NCBI GenBank assembly: GCA_013177945.1
Contig: JABLXW010000012.1
Span: 1 to 64,000, forward strand
Reading direction: 5' to 3'
Length of the DNA: 64,000 nt
Source of the DNA: Bacillota bacterium
Lineage (GTDB): Bacteria; Bacillota; DSM-12270; Thermacetogeniales; Thermacetogeniaceae
A program made the translations under genes and the position numbers. Below the pieces are notes generated by a model. The model did no database searches and was not told where the DNA came from. It saw only the letters and a program-made list of their open reading frames with translations. The first letter of the stretch is position 1. Each line of letters starts with the position of its first letter. This document shows, piece by piece, positions 57,458-64,000 of this stretch.

Positions 57458-58831
57458 ATGAAGCTATCTCTTCCGGAGGAAGTAAAAGCAGCGTGCAGGC
57501 TTCTGGCGGAGCACCGGTACCAGGCCTTTGTGGTTGGAGGCGGGATCAGAGACATGTTTCTGGGGATTGCTCCCCAAGACTGGGATCTGGCCACCGATGC
57601 CAGGCCGCAGGAGATGGAACGGATCTTTAAAAGCGCCGGTTTCAAGGTGCTCCCCACAGGGGTGAGGTTTGGTACTTTAACGGTTTTGGTTCACGGTTTT
57701 CCCCTGGAAATCACGACGTTCCGGGTCGAGGGAGACTACCACGACTTCCGCCGTCCGAACCAGGTTTATTTTGTGAGGGAAATTGAAGCGGATCTGGCGC
57801 GGCGGGATTTTACCATCAATGCCCTCGCGTACGACCCTCTGCATTCCCTCTTTTGTGATCCTTTTGGAGGCCTGCAAGATCTTCTCAAGGGAGAAATTAA
57901 GGCGGTGGGAGACCCCGAGGCCCGGATCTCCGAGGATCCGCTGAGGATGATGCGGGGCGTTCGCCTTGCCGCCGAGTTCGGGTTCCGCCTTGAAGCAAAG
58001 ACAGAGCATGCCATTACCAGGTGCGCCGAACTGATTCGCAAAGTTTCTGCGGAGCGGATCAGGGATGAATTAAACCAGACCCTGCTCGCCCTTCACTTTA
58101 TCCAGGGTCTGGAGCTTCTGCAGAAGCTGGGCCTGCTTTTTCTCATTATTCCGGAGTTGAAGGAAGGCTGGCTTTTTGCCCAGTACCACCCGTCTCACCG
58201 GTATCCGGTTTTAGATCACACTTTTGAGGCCCTGCGTTACACTCCGGCTTCCCTCGAGGTTCGCCTCGCGGTTTTGCTGCATGATGTTGCAAAACCCCGG
58301 ACTTTCAGCCGGGGCGAGGACGGACGCGGCCATTTTTACGGTCATGAGCATTTGGGGGCAGAGATGGCGGAGCGAATTTTGAGGAGGCTGCGTTACAGCA
58401 CCCAGCTGATCCGCCGCGTAACGGTTTTGATCAGGGAGCACATGCTGGATGTGGGGATGGGCGCCGCGGGAATCCGGAGGCTTATTGCGAGGGTGGGTCG
58501 GGATCTGATTCCGGAGCTTCTGGCTGTCCGGGAGGCGGATTTTCTCGCCCACAGTACAGAATTAATCCTCAGGTCCCTGGACGACTTCGACCGGTTCCGG
58601 AGCCGCTTGAAAAGGATCCTGGAGGAAGAGGGGACCATCGAAATGAGGGATCTGGCCGTCAACGGGGGGGATGTGCTGGAAATTCTTGGCTGCCGCCCGG
58701 GCCCCGTTGTGGGAAGGGTTTTGAAAGCACTCTGGAACGAGGTTCTGGCCGACCCTCGCAAAAACAACCGGACCTATCTCCTGGCCCGCACGCGGGAACT
58801 TGCCGGGGAACTGAGGGAAAAGTACGACTAG
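57458..58831 (+). CDS. CCA tRNA nucleotidyltransferase / poly(A)-polymerase family
   Basis: The 457-residue enzyme is a class II nucleotidyltransferase that adds CCA (or the last A) to tRNA 3' ends. It has AFVVGGGIRDMFLG, the metal motif DWDLATDA, RRDFTINALAYDP and ERIRDELNQTL. A C-terminal HD domain (LAVLLHDVAKP, HEHLGAEMAERIL, about 265-340) may give phosphohydrolase activity. In some thermophiles the CCA and A-adding tasks are in two proteins; which type this is cannot be told here. The tRNA-Pro in the window has CCA in its gene. The ATG at 57458 (GAGGAG at 8 bases) is taken over the TTG three bases before. Confidence 0.9.
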   Translation: MKLSLPEEVKAACRLLAEHRYQAFVVGGGIRDMFLGIAPQDWDLATDARPQEMERIFKSAGFKVLPTGVRFGTLTVLVHGFPLEITTFRVEGDYHDFRRPNQVYFVREIEADLARRDFTINALAYDPLHSLFCDPFGGLQDLLKGEIKAVGDPEARISEDPLRMMRGVRLAAEFGFRLEAKTEHAITRCAELIRKVSAERIRDELNQTLLALHFIQGLELLQKLGLLFLIIPELKEGWLFAQYHPSHRYPVLDHTFEALRYTPASLEVRLAVLLHDVAKPRTFSRGEDGRGHFYGHEHLGAEMAERILRRLRYSTQLIRRVTVLIREHMLDVGMGAAGIRRLIARVGRDLIPELLAVREADFLAHSTELILRSLDDFDRFRSRLKRILEEEGTIEMRDLAVNGGDVLEILGCRPGPVVGRVLKALWNEVLADPRKNNRTYLLARTRELAGELREKYD

Positions 58832-58843
58832 GAGGGGCAAGAT

Positions 58844-59605
58844 GTGCGTGAACAGGTGAGCTTTCTGAATTCTGAAAAAGAGCGGCTTGTCGGAGACCTT
58901 GAATTACCTCCCGCAGGGAGGCCGGAATGGGTGATTGTCGTCTGCCACGGTTTCCTTGGCACGCGGCAGGGCGGGGGCCGGGCGGTCGTTCTTGGGGAGC
59001 GCCTGGCGGGCGCCGGCTACGGTGTGCTCCGCTTTGATTTTGCCGGTTCGGGAGAGAGCGAAGGAGATTTTTCTTCTGCTACTTTGACGAAAAATGCGGC
59101 GGATCTCCGCTCCGCCCTGGATTTTCTCGAGAGCCGGCGGTTCCGGAACTTTCTTGTCCTCGGCCGGAGCTTTGGAGGAAACGCCGCCCTTGCAGGAGCG
59201 GCTCGCGACCACCGCATCCGGGGAGTGTGCCTCTGGAGCACCCCACTTGAGATGCTCCCCATTTTGCGCAGGATAATCGGTGAAGAGTTGTATCAGGCTC
59301 TCCACCGGGGCGAAAAAATCACCTGGTCAGACGGCTTCCGGGCCTACTCGAAAACGGGGGATTTTATCCGCGACCTGGAAGGGTACCGGATGCAGGACCT
59401 GGTGGCTGAAATCAGCCCGCGCCCCCTTTTAATCGTCCACGGGGAGGCGGATGAACTGGTTCCCGTGGCGGAGGCCGAGGCTCTTTTCCGGGCCGCCGGA
59501 GAACCTAAAGAACTCTTCCTCATTCCGGGCGGGGATCACCATCTCTCCAGCCACCAGGAGCAGGCGATCAGGGCGACCTTGACCTGGCTGCGGCGTTTTT
59601 TCTAG
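58844..59605 (+). CDS. Alpha/beta-fold hydrolase
   Basis: The 253-residue enzyme has the alpha/beta-hydrolase fold with the nucleophile elbow LGRSFGGNAA (Ser near 112), an acid in HGEADELVPV and a base His in GGDHHLSSH. An oxyanion HG motif is in VVCHGFLGTRQGGG. It may cleave an ester or peptide bond; the family member type is close to small dienelactone-hydrolase-like or YqiA/FrsA-like esterases. The GTG at 58844 has GAGGGG upstream. Its stop overlaps the stop of the opposite gene by four bases. Confidence 0.82.
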   Translation: MREQVSFLNSEKERLVGDLELPPAGRPEWVIVVCHGFLGTRQGGGRAVVLGERLAGAGYGVLRFDFAGSGESEGDFSSATLTKNAADLRSALDFLESRRFRNFLVLGRSFGGNAALAGAARDHRIRGVCLWSTPLEMLPILRRIIGEELYQALHRGEKITWSDGFRAYSKTGDFIRDLEGYRMQDLVAEISPRPLLIVHGEADELVPVAEAEALFRAAGEPKELFLIPGGDHHLSSHQEQAIRATLTWLRRFF

Positions 59606-60342
59606 TACCCTAAACTCAGGCGTTTGGCCAGCATCAGGGGAAGCCCTGCTGCAACCACTTTCCGCTGGGTGAGGTTGAGGTCGTAGGGGACGTGGCGAAA
59701 CTCGATTTCGGCATGTTCTGTGTCGTAAATAAGATATGACGCTCCCGGCTTTCCGTCCCGGGCCTGGCCGATGCTGCCCGGATTGATCAGGTACAACCCG
59801 GTTTTGCCAAGGCGGTATTTGCTTTCCTTTTCGCCTGCCTGAACATAACCGTCATCCGTGTAGTAAAGAGCTCTCTGGTGCGTGTGGCCGAAAAAACAAA
59901 CGTTAATCTGAGGATAATGAGATTTGAGGGTTAAAAAGGCGCGGGAGGCGCTTCCCGCAGAAAAAATGTAGGCATACGGATGCCAGGGTGAGCCGTGGAC
60001 CGCCAGAAAATTGCCATCAACGAGAAGGCGTTCCGGGAGCTGTAGCAGCCACTGCTTATTGTTCTCTTTCAGGTTGCGGGCTGTCCAGAGGAGGGCTGCC
60101 TGGGCGATCGGGTTGAAATCTTCTATCCCGCAGAGCCCGACTGCAGCATCATCGTGGTTCCCCCGAAGGCACACAAAACCGCGTGCCCGGCACAGTTCAG
60201 TGCATTCGTTGGGGTTTGGGTAGTAGCCGACAATGTCACCAAGGCAGATGATCTCCTGGACATCCTGCTTTTCGAGATCCGTGATGGTTGCCTGGAGGGC
60301 CTCCAGGTTTGCGTGGATGTCACTGAGCACTGCATAACGCAC
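59602..60342 (-). CDS. Calcineurin-like metallophosphoesterase
   Basis: The 246-residue protein has all metal motifs of the YfcE/MJ0936-like phosphodiesterases: VLSDIHANLEAL (residues 5-16), ICLGDIVGYYP, LRGNHDDA, VHGSP and FFGHTHQRAL. It should hydrolyse a phosphodiester, perhaps of a cyclic nucleotide or nucleic acid. The GTG at 60342 gives the normal start RYAVLSDIHAN but its GGGAG site is 11 bases away. It is in line with the kinase gene (165 bases downstream of it) and convergent with the alpha/beta hydrolase. Confidence 0.85.
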   Translation of the reverse strand: MRYAVLSDIHANLEALQATITDLEKQDVQEIICLGDIVGYYPNPNECTELCRARGFVCLRGNHDDAAVGLCGIEDFNPIAQAALLWTARNLKENNKQWLLQLPERLLVDGNFLAVHGSPWHPYAYIFSAGSASRAFLTLKSHYPQINVCFFGHTHQRALYYTDDGYVQAGEKESKYRLGKTGLYLINPGSIGQARDGKPGASYLIYDTEHAEIEFRHVPYDLNLTQRKVVAAGLPLMLAKRLSLGY

Positions 60343-60507
60343 CGGGGATATTTCTCCCTTCTTGCCCCTGTTTTCGGAGCGTTCTTTTTTATTTTCGGAA
60401 ACCTGGTTAGTTTTGTCAACTCAGAAAAAGTTGTTCTTTTGCTGTCGGCCGACGCAGGAGGGTGGCTCCTCAGGAGGCCGGCCCCAAAGCCTCCGCCGGA
60501 GTGCTGC

Positions 60508-62070
60508 CTAAGAGATGGGGATGGAACGGACCAGGTTCTGATCAACATAGAGGAAAATGACCCCGGCACCATGGGTGGAAATGGGGATTTTATGCTCTCC
60601 TGCCTCCATCTGCCGGCGGTAGGCGGTGCGCCTTCCGGCATAATCCTGCACCACCAGTTGCACCGTGGATTTCTGGAAAAGGCGCACCGTGATCACCGTT
60701 TCTCTTTCCGGAGATGCAGTCTGTTTTACGGAAAGCCTGATCATGGTGCCCCGGGGATGCCGGGTATTGGGAGGAGGAGCGGTGTCTGCAACAACCCCCT
60801 CCTGGTTGCTTCCCGCGACCCGGAATCCCGCCTTTCTCAATTCATTCACCGCTTCCGAAACAGGTCGGCCTCTGACGTCTGGAACCGAGGCGAAACGGGA
60901 GCCCAGGCTGATCGTGAGAAAAACAGGAAACCCTTTGAGCACCCTGCTTCCGGCCGGCGGCCATTGCGCCATGACCCTTCCCGCGCCCAGGTTTTCGTTG
61001 TAGATTTGGCGCCAGGGATGCGCCTGGAGTTTGGCCTGCGCCAGGGTTCGGGAGGCTTCCTCGAGCGAGAGCCCCTGGAGCGGGGGGACGGGAACTCCAG
61101 CTGCAAAATAGCCAAAGGAGACCAGAAATGCCAGGCAGAGCAGGATGGCTCCGGCGAAGGCGGTGCGCCGCCGGGAGGGCCGGGAACCCAGGAGTTTCGC
61201 AAAAGAAGAGGTGCGCCCGGGAAAGACCAGGGCCCTGGTGCTCTCTTCATCCTCCTCCGCTTCAAGGAAAGGTTTCAGCGCCCGGGCAAAGGCAGCGGCA
61301 TCGGGAAAACGCGCTGCCGGGTCCTTCGCGAGGGCCTTCTGCACCACTGCTGCAAGCAAAGGGGAAACTGCCGGGCTGACTTCATTAAGCGGAGCCGGCT
61401 CCTCGTGCAGGTGCTTGCCCGCAATTTCGGCAAAAGAGGACCCCGCAAAAGGAGCCTTTCCTGTCAGGAGTTCGTAAAGGACAATTCCTGTACTGTAAAT
61501 ATCTGTTTGGAAGCAGGCCCCCTTCCCTTTGATTCTTTCCGGAGCGAGGTAGGGGAGCGAGCCGACCAGCTGTTCTGTCTGGAGTGAAGAATCGTGAATG
61601 TTTGCGGCCAGACCGAAATCGGCCACTTTGACCTGGTTTGTTGAGTTAACCAAAATGTTGTGGGGTTTGATATCCCGGTGGATGATTCCCTGCCTGTGGG
61701 CTTCGGCCAGGGCCAGGCAAACCTGGTAGACGATGCCGGCGGCGCGGTCAGGGGAAAGGGGGCCCTCTCTTTGAAGCAGAGACCTCAGGTTTTCTCCCGG
61801 GAAGTATTCCATGACGAGGAAGAACTGCTCCCCTTCTTCTACCAGGTCGTAGATGGAAATGATGTTGGGATGAGAGAGGGCGGCTGCTGCCCGCGCCTCC
61901 TGCCAGAGGTGCCTCCGGTAGACTTCGTTTTCCGCCAGGTGAGGGTGAAGGACTTTAATCGCCACGGTTCTGTTCAACAGCCTGCAGCGCGCCCGGTAGA
62001 CGGTGCCGATCCCGCCCCGTCCGATCTCCTCTTCGATTTCGTAGCGGTTTGCCAGCATGAAAGGAACCAT
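60508..62070 (-). CDS. PASTA-domain serine/threonine protein kinase (PknB/PrkC type)
   Basis: The 520-residue membrane kinase has a Hanks-type kinase domain (10-270) with GRGGIGTVYRA, the ATP lysine Lys39, HRDIKPHN (131-138) and DFG (151-153). A membrane segment (304-324) is followed by an extracytoplasmic part with one or two PASTA repeats (about 326-395 and 395-460, FASVPDVRGRPVSEAVNELRKAGF). A further beta-rich C-terminal domain follows. Such kinases sense cell-wall fragments and control wall growth and sporulation. The ATG at 62070 has GGGGAGAGG upstream. The usual partner phosphatase (PrpC/Stp) is not beside it. Confidence 0.93.
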   Translation of the reverse strand: MVPFMLANRYEIEEEIGRGGIGTVYRARCRLLNRTVAIKVLHPHLAENEVYRRHLWQEARAAAALSHPNIISIYDLVEEGEQFFLVMEYFPGENLRSLLQREGPLSPDRAAGIVYQVCLALAEAHRQGIIHRDIKPHNILVNSTNQVKVADFGLAANIHDSSLQTEQLVGSLPYLAPERIKGKGACFQTDIYSTGIVLYELLTGKAPFAGSSFAEIAGKHLHEEPAPLNEVSPAVSPLLAAVVQKALAKDPAARFPDAAAFARALKPFLEAEEDEESTRALVFPGRTSSFAKLLGSRPSRRRTAFAGAILLCLAFLVSFGYFAAGVPVPPLQGLSLEEASRTLAQAKLQAHPWRQIYNENLGAGRVMAQWPPAGSRVLKGFPVFLTISLGSRFASVPDVRGRPVSEAVNELRKAGFRVAGSNQEGVVADTAPPPNTRHPRGTMIRLSVKQTASPERETVITVRLFQKSTVQLVVQDYAGRRTAYRRQMEAGEHKIPISTHGAGVIFLYVDQNLVRSIPIS

Positions 62071-62176
62071 TTCCTCTCCCCTGAGCCGATGGTAGTCTTT
62101 TTTTATATCTTATCAGGGTAGGGAAATTCCGGCAACTTGAAATCTTTTCTGCCTTTTGTGGCAACAAGAAAGAAGG

Positions 62177-62196
62177 GTATGTTAGAGTATGTTAGA
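62177..62196 (+). repeat. Tandem 10-bp repeat upstream of the unknown gene
   Basis: GTATGTTAGA occurs twice head to tail (62177-62186, 62187-62196), about 30 bases before the start of the next gene, with a possible -10 element TAGAAT at 62193-62198. It could be an operator half-site pair. Confidence 0.4.
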
Positions 62197-62225
62197 ATAA
62201 TTTTAAGAAAGGGAGGCTGGTAAAG

Positions 62226-63035
62226 TTGTGGCGTGCACTTTTTGCTTTAACCCCTGCCGAGGGAAAACGGTTGATCGCGAAGGGGGTGCGGCGCTTGCCT
62301 GAAGTAGCCAGGGCGCTCCGGGAAGGGAAGATCATTATTGCGGGCGGCACCACCAATGCCTTTGTTGCCGAAGAGATCCTGGGCAGGAAAATTCCCAAGG
62401 AACGCTACACTGCAGGAATTATCACAGGCGGCATGACCTGCGTTACACCCCCTGAAATGCGGATCCCGCCTCTTGTTTTAATTAAGGGGGAAGTGAGCGA
62501 AGCAAGCTGGGAAGATGTTTTAGAGGATTTCGGGCCCGGGGATGTCTTTATCAAAGGAGCCAACGCCGTGGATGCCACGGGAATGGCCGGAGTTCTTGTT
62601 TCTCACCCGGCCGGAGGGACGATCGGAAAGGCGCTTGGAGTTCTGGCTGCAAGGGGTTCCCACCTGATCGTTCCCGTCGGCCTGGAAAAGATGATTCCTT
62701 CCGTAGCACTGGCTGCCCGCAGCTGCGGGACAATGCTTTTTCATTACTCCCTGGGGAGTCCCGTCGGGCTGGTGCCCCTCGTCCAGGGCAAGGTGGTTAC
62801 CGAGTTGACGGCGCTGGAAATTTTAGCACCTGTTGAAGCGGTTGCCCTGGGCGCCGGCGGCGTCGGCGGTTCTGAAGGCGCGGTTGTAATTGCCGTCTCC
62901 GGAGAGGCCGACAATGTGGAACGCATCTTTAACTTGATTAAAGAAATCAAAGGGGAGCCTCCGGTATCCGGACTCAAGCAGGAGTGCGCGAAGTGCTTCA
63001 GCCCGTGCGCAGCCGGAGAAGCAAAAATGTATTGA
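62226..63035 (+). CDS. Unknown conserved-looking protein upstream of pyruvate formate-lyase
   Basis: The 269-residue protein is not recognised. It looks soluble and of alpha/beta type, with several glycine-rich turns: IIIAGGTTNAFVAEEILG (near 38), DVFIKGANAVDATGMAG (about 105), HPAGGTIGKALG and LGAGGVGGSEGAVVIAV (near 220). The C-terminus carries CAKCFSPC, three cysteines close together, suggesting metal or cluster binding. The TTG at 62226 has GGGAGG upstream. The gene lies 41 bases before pflB and in the same direction, so a link with glycyl-radical or one-carbon metabolism is possible but not shown. Confidence 0.6.
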   Translation: MWRALFALTPAEGKRLIAKGVRRLPEVARALREGKIIIAGGTTNAFVAEEILGRKIPKERYTAGIITGGMTCVTPPEMRIPPLVLIKGEVSEASWEDVLEDFGPGDVFIKGANAVDATGMAGVLVSHPAGGTIGKALGVLAARGSHLIVPVGLEKMIPSVALAARSCGTMLFHYSLGSPVGLVPLVQGKVVTELTALEILAPVEAVALGAGGVGGSEGAVVIAVSGEADNVERIFNLIKEIKGEPPVSGLKQECAKCFSPCAAGEAKMY

Positions 63036-63076
63036 ACGGTTCCTTCCCGGACAAGCTAAGCTTGGGGGTGACTTTG

Positions 63077-64000
63077 ATGGCAGTGGCTTTGGTGAAGGAT
63101 TGCTACCGGGGATTTCGAGGCACCACCTGGCGCAGGCAGATCGATGTCCGGGATTTTATTTTAAGCAACGTTCGCCCCTACCAGGGGGATGCTTCTTTCC
63201 TGGCCGGGCCCACGGAGCGCACCAAAAAACTTTGGGAAAAGTGCCGGGAACTCCTTGCCGAGGAGCACCGGCGGGGTGGTGTATACAAAATCGATCCCAG
63301 GACGGCGGCAACCATTACAGCTTTTCCGCCTGGCTACATCGACCGCGACCTGGAGATAATTGTAGGACTCCAGACCGATGAACCCCTCAAAAGGGCGGTC
63401 AACCCTTTCGGAGGGATCCGCATGGCCGACACGGCCTGCCGGCAGTACGGAGTTGAACTCGACCCCAGGCTGAAGGAGATCTTCATGAAGTACCGGGTAA
63501 CCCACAACGACGGTGTTTTCATGGTTTACACCCGGGAGATGCGCAGGTTGCGCCATTTCGGGATTATTACAGGCTTGCCTGATGCTTACGGGCGCGGCCG
63601 CATCATCGGGGACTACCGCCGCGTTCCTCTGTACGGTGTGGACCGCCTGATTGCTGCCAAGGAAGAGGACCTCGACCACCCGGACCTCCTGCGCATTACG
63701 GAGGAAACCATCCGGCTCCGGGAGGAGGTAAGGCAGCAGATCAACGCCCTGCATGATTTAAAAAAGATGGCGGCAGGCTACGGTTTCGACATCAGCCGCC
63801 CTGCCGCCACGGCGCGGGAGGCGGTTCAATGGTTGTATTTTGCCTACCTTGCGGCGATCAAGCAGCAGAATGGAGCGGCCATGTCCCTGGGCAGGGTCAG
63901 CACCTTCCTTGATATCTACCTGCAGCGGGACCTCGAGGAAGGCGCCCTGACAGAGGAGGGGGCCCAGGAGCTGATCGACGACTTTGTCATCAAGCTCCGG
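63077..64000 (+). CDS. pflB: Pyruvate formate-lyase (5' part, cut by window end)
   Basis: The first 308 codons of a formate C-acetyltransferase are present; the frame is open at the right edge. Family motifs are VRDFILSNVRPYQGDASFLAGPTE, KRAVNPFGGIRMADTACRQYG, and TGLPDAYGRGRIIGDYRRV, which matches PflB rather than glycerol dehydratase or choline lyase. The enzyme, a glycyl-radical protein activated by PflA, makes acetyl-CoA and formate from pyruvate. Catalytic cysteines and the glycyl loop lie beyond the window. The ATG at 63077 has GGGGGTG upstream. Confidence 0.93.
   Translation, partial: MAVALVKDCYRGFRGTTWRRQIDVRDFILSNVRPYQGDASFLAGPTERTKKLWEKCRELLAEEHRRGGVYKIDPRTAATITAFPPGYIDRDLEIIVGLQTDEPLKRAVNPFGGIRMADTACRQYGVELDPRLKEIFMKYRVTHNDGVFMVYTREMRRLRHFGIITGLPDAYGRGRIIGDYRRVPLYGVDRLIAAKEEDLDHPDLLRITEETIRLREEVRQQINALHDLKKMAAGYGFDISRPAATAREAVQWLYFAYLAAIKQQNGAAMSLGRVSTFLDIYLQRDLEEGALTEEGAQELIDDFVIKLR

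Noticed and set aside
60154-61587. Plus-strand frame of 477 codons
   Set aside because: It is antisense to the PASTA kinase and phosphodiesterase genes and lacks motifs.

Overview
The window looks like one chromosomal segment of a strictly anaerobic, probably thermophilic, moderately GC-rich Firmicute of the class Clostridia. The Thermacetogenium / Moorella / Desulfotomaculum neighbourhood is my guess from gene content, not from a database search. Supporting signs are strong AGGAGG-type ribosome sites with many GTG/TTG starts, a TRAP-type mtrB, hyp hydrogenase-maturation genes, FixABCX electron-transfer genes with acyl-CoA dehydrogenases, a minimal SufCB pair, pyruvate formate-lyase, HerA/NurA, and a class A RNase P RNA. 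Nearly all genes are single-copy housekeeping or metabolic genes. I see no transposase, integrase, phage module or CRISPR array; the only decayed gene is a PIN-toxin remnant.

Layout. 1-139: tail of a probable pyruvate:ferredoxin oxidoreductase beta subunit. 0.27-6.1 kb: cation/proton antiporter and an alpha-glucan block (GH57 branching enzyme and DUF4912 protein, divergent from a GH15 glucoamylase-like enzyme). 6.2-8.0 kb: SurA-N-like lipoprotein-sized membrane protein, an orphan membrane protein and the PIN remnant. 8.1-12.6 kb: overlapping hypF-C-D-E. 12.7-16.3 kb: CPBP protease, acyl-CoA dehydrogenase, and a divergent sigma-54 activator. 16.4-22.5 kb: a sigma-54-type promoter followed by a CaiB-like CoA-transferase, a second acyl-CoA dehydrogenase and FixA-B-C-X. 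Together these look like a reductive or oxidative acyl-CoA route coupled to ferredoxin/quinone electron transfer, organised like the cai-fix system.

22.6-31.0 kb: a membrane-anchored amidohydrolase-like protein without its HxH metal motif, then a tight operon of NurA nuclease, HerA translocase, an Mre11-like nuclease and a Rad50-like ATPase divided over three genes, ending in uppP. This DNA end-processing operon, with the split Rad50, is the most unusual thing in the window. 31.2-36.4 kb: tRNA-Pro, a HAD phosphatase, dnaE, mtrB (TRAP), a DUF2007-like protein. 36.5-44.2 kb: accD-accA-pfkA-pyk, an ECF-like sigma factor with a zinc-finger anti-sigma partner, and SufC-SufB.

44.2-51.4 kb: class A beta-lactamase-fold protein, rnpB, DUF763 protein, the YedE/TusA/DUF3343 sulfur-selenium trio, and a GntR-ABC transporter operon with a clear palindromic operator over its promoter. 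51.4-57.3 kb: a poorly recognisable block of membrane or exported proteins, plus an ADP-ribosylglycohydrolase. 57.4-64.0 kb: CCA-adding enzyme, alpha/beta hydrolase, phosphodiesterase, PASTA Ser/Thr kinase, an unknown conserved-looking protein and the 5' part of pyruvate formate-lyase, cut by the window end. Several starts are unusual: accD seems to begin with CTG and nurA with ATT, each behind a strong ribosome site.
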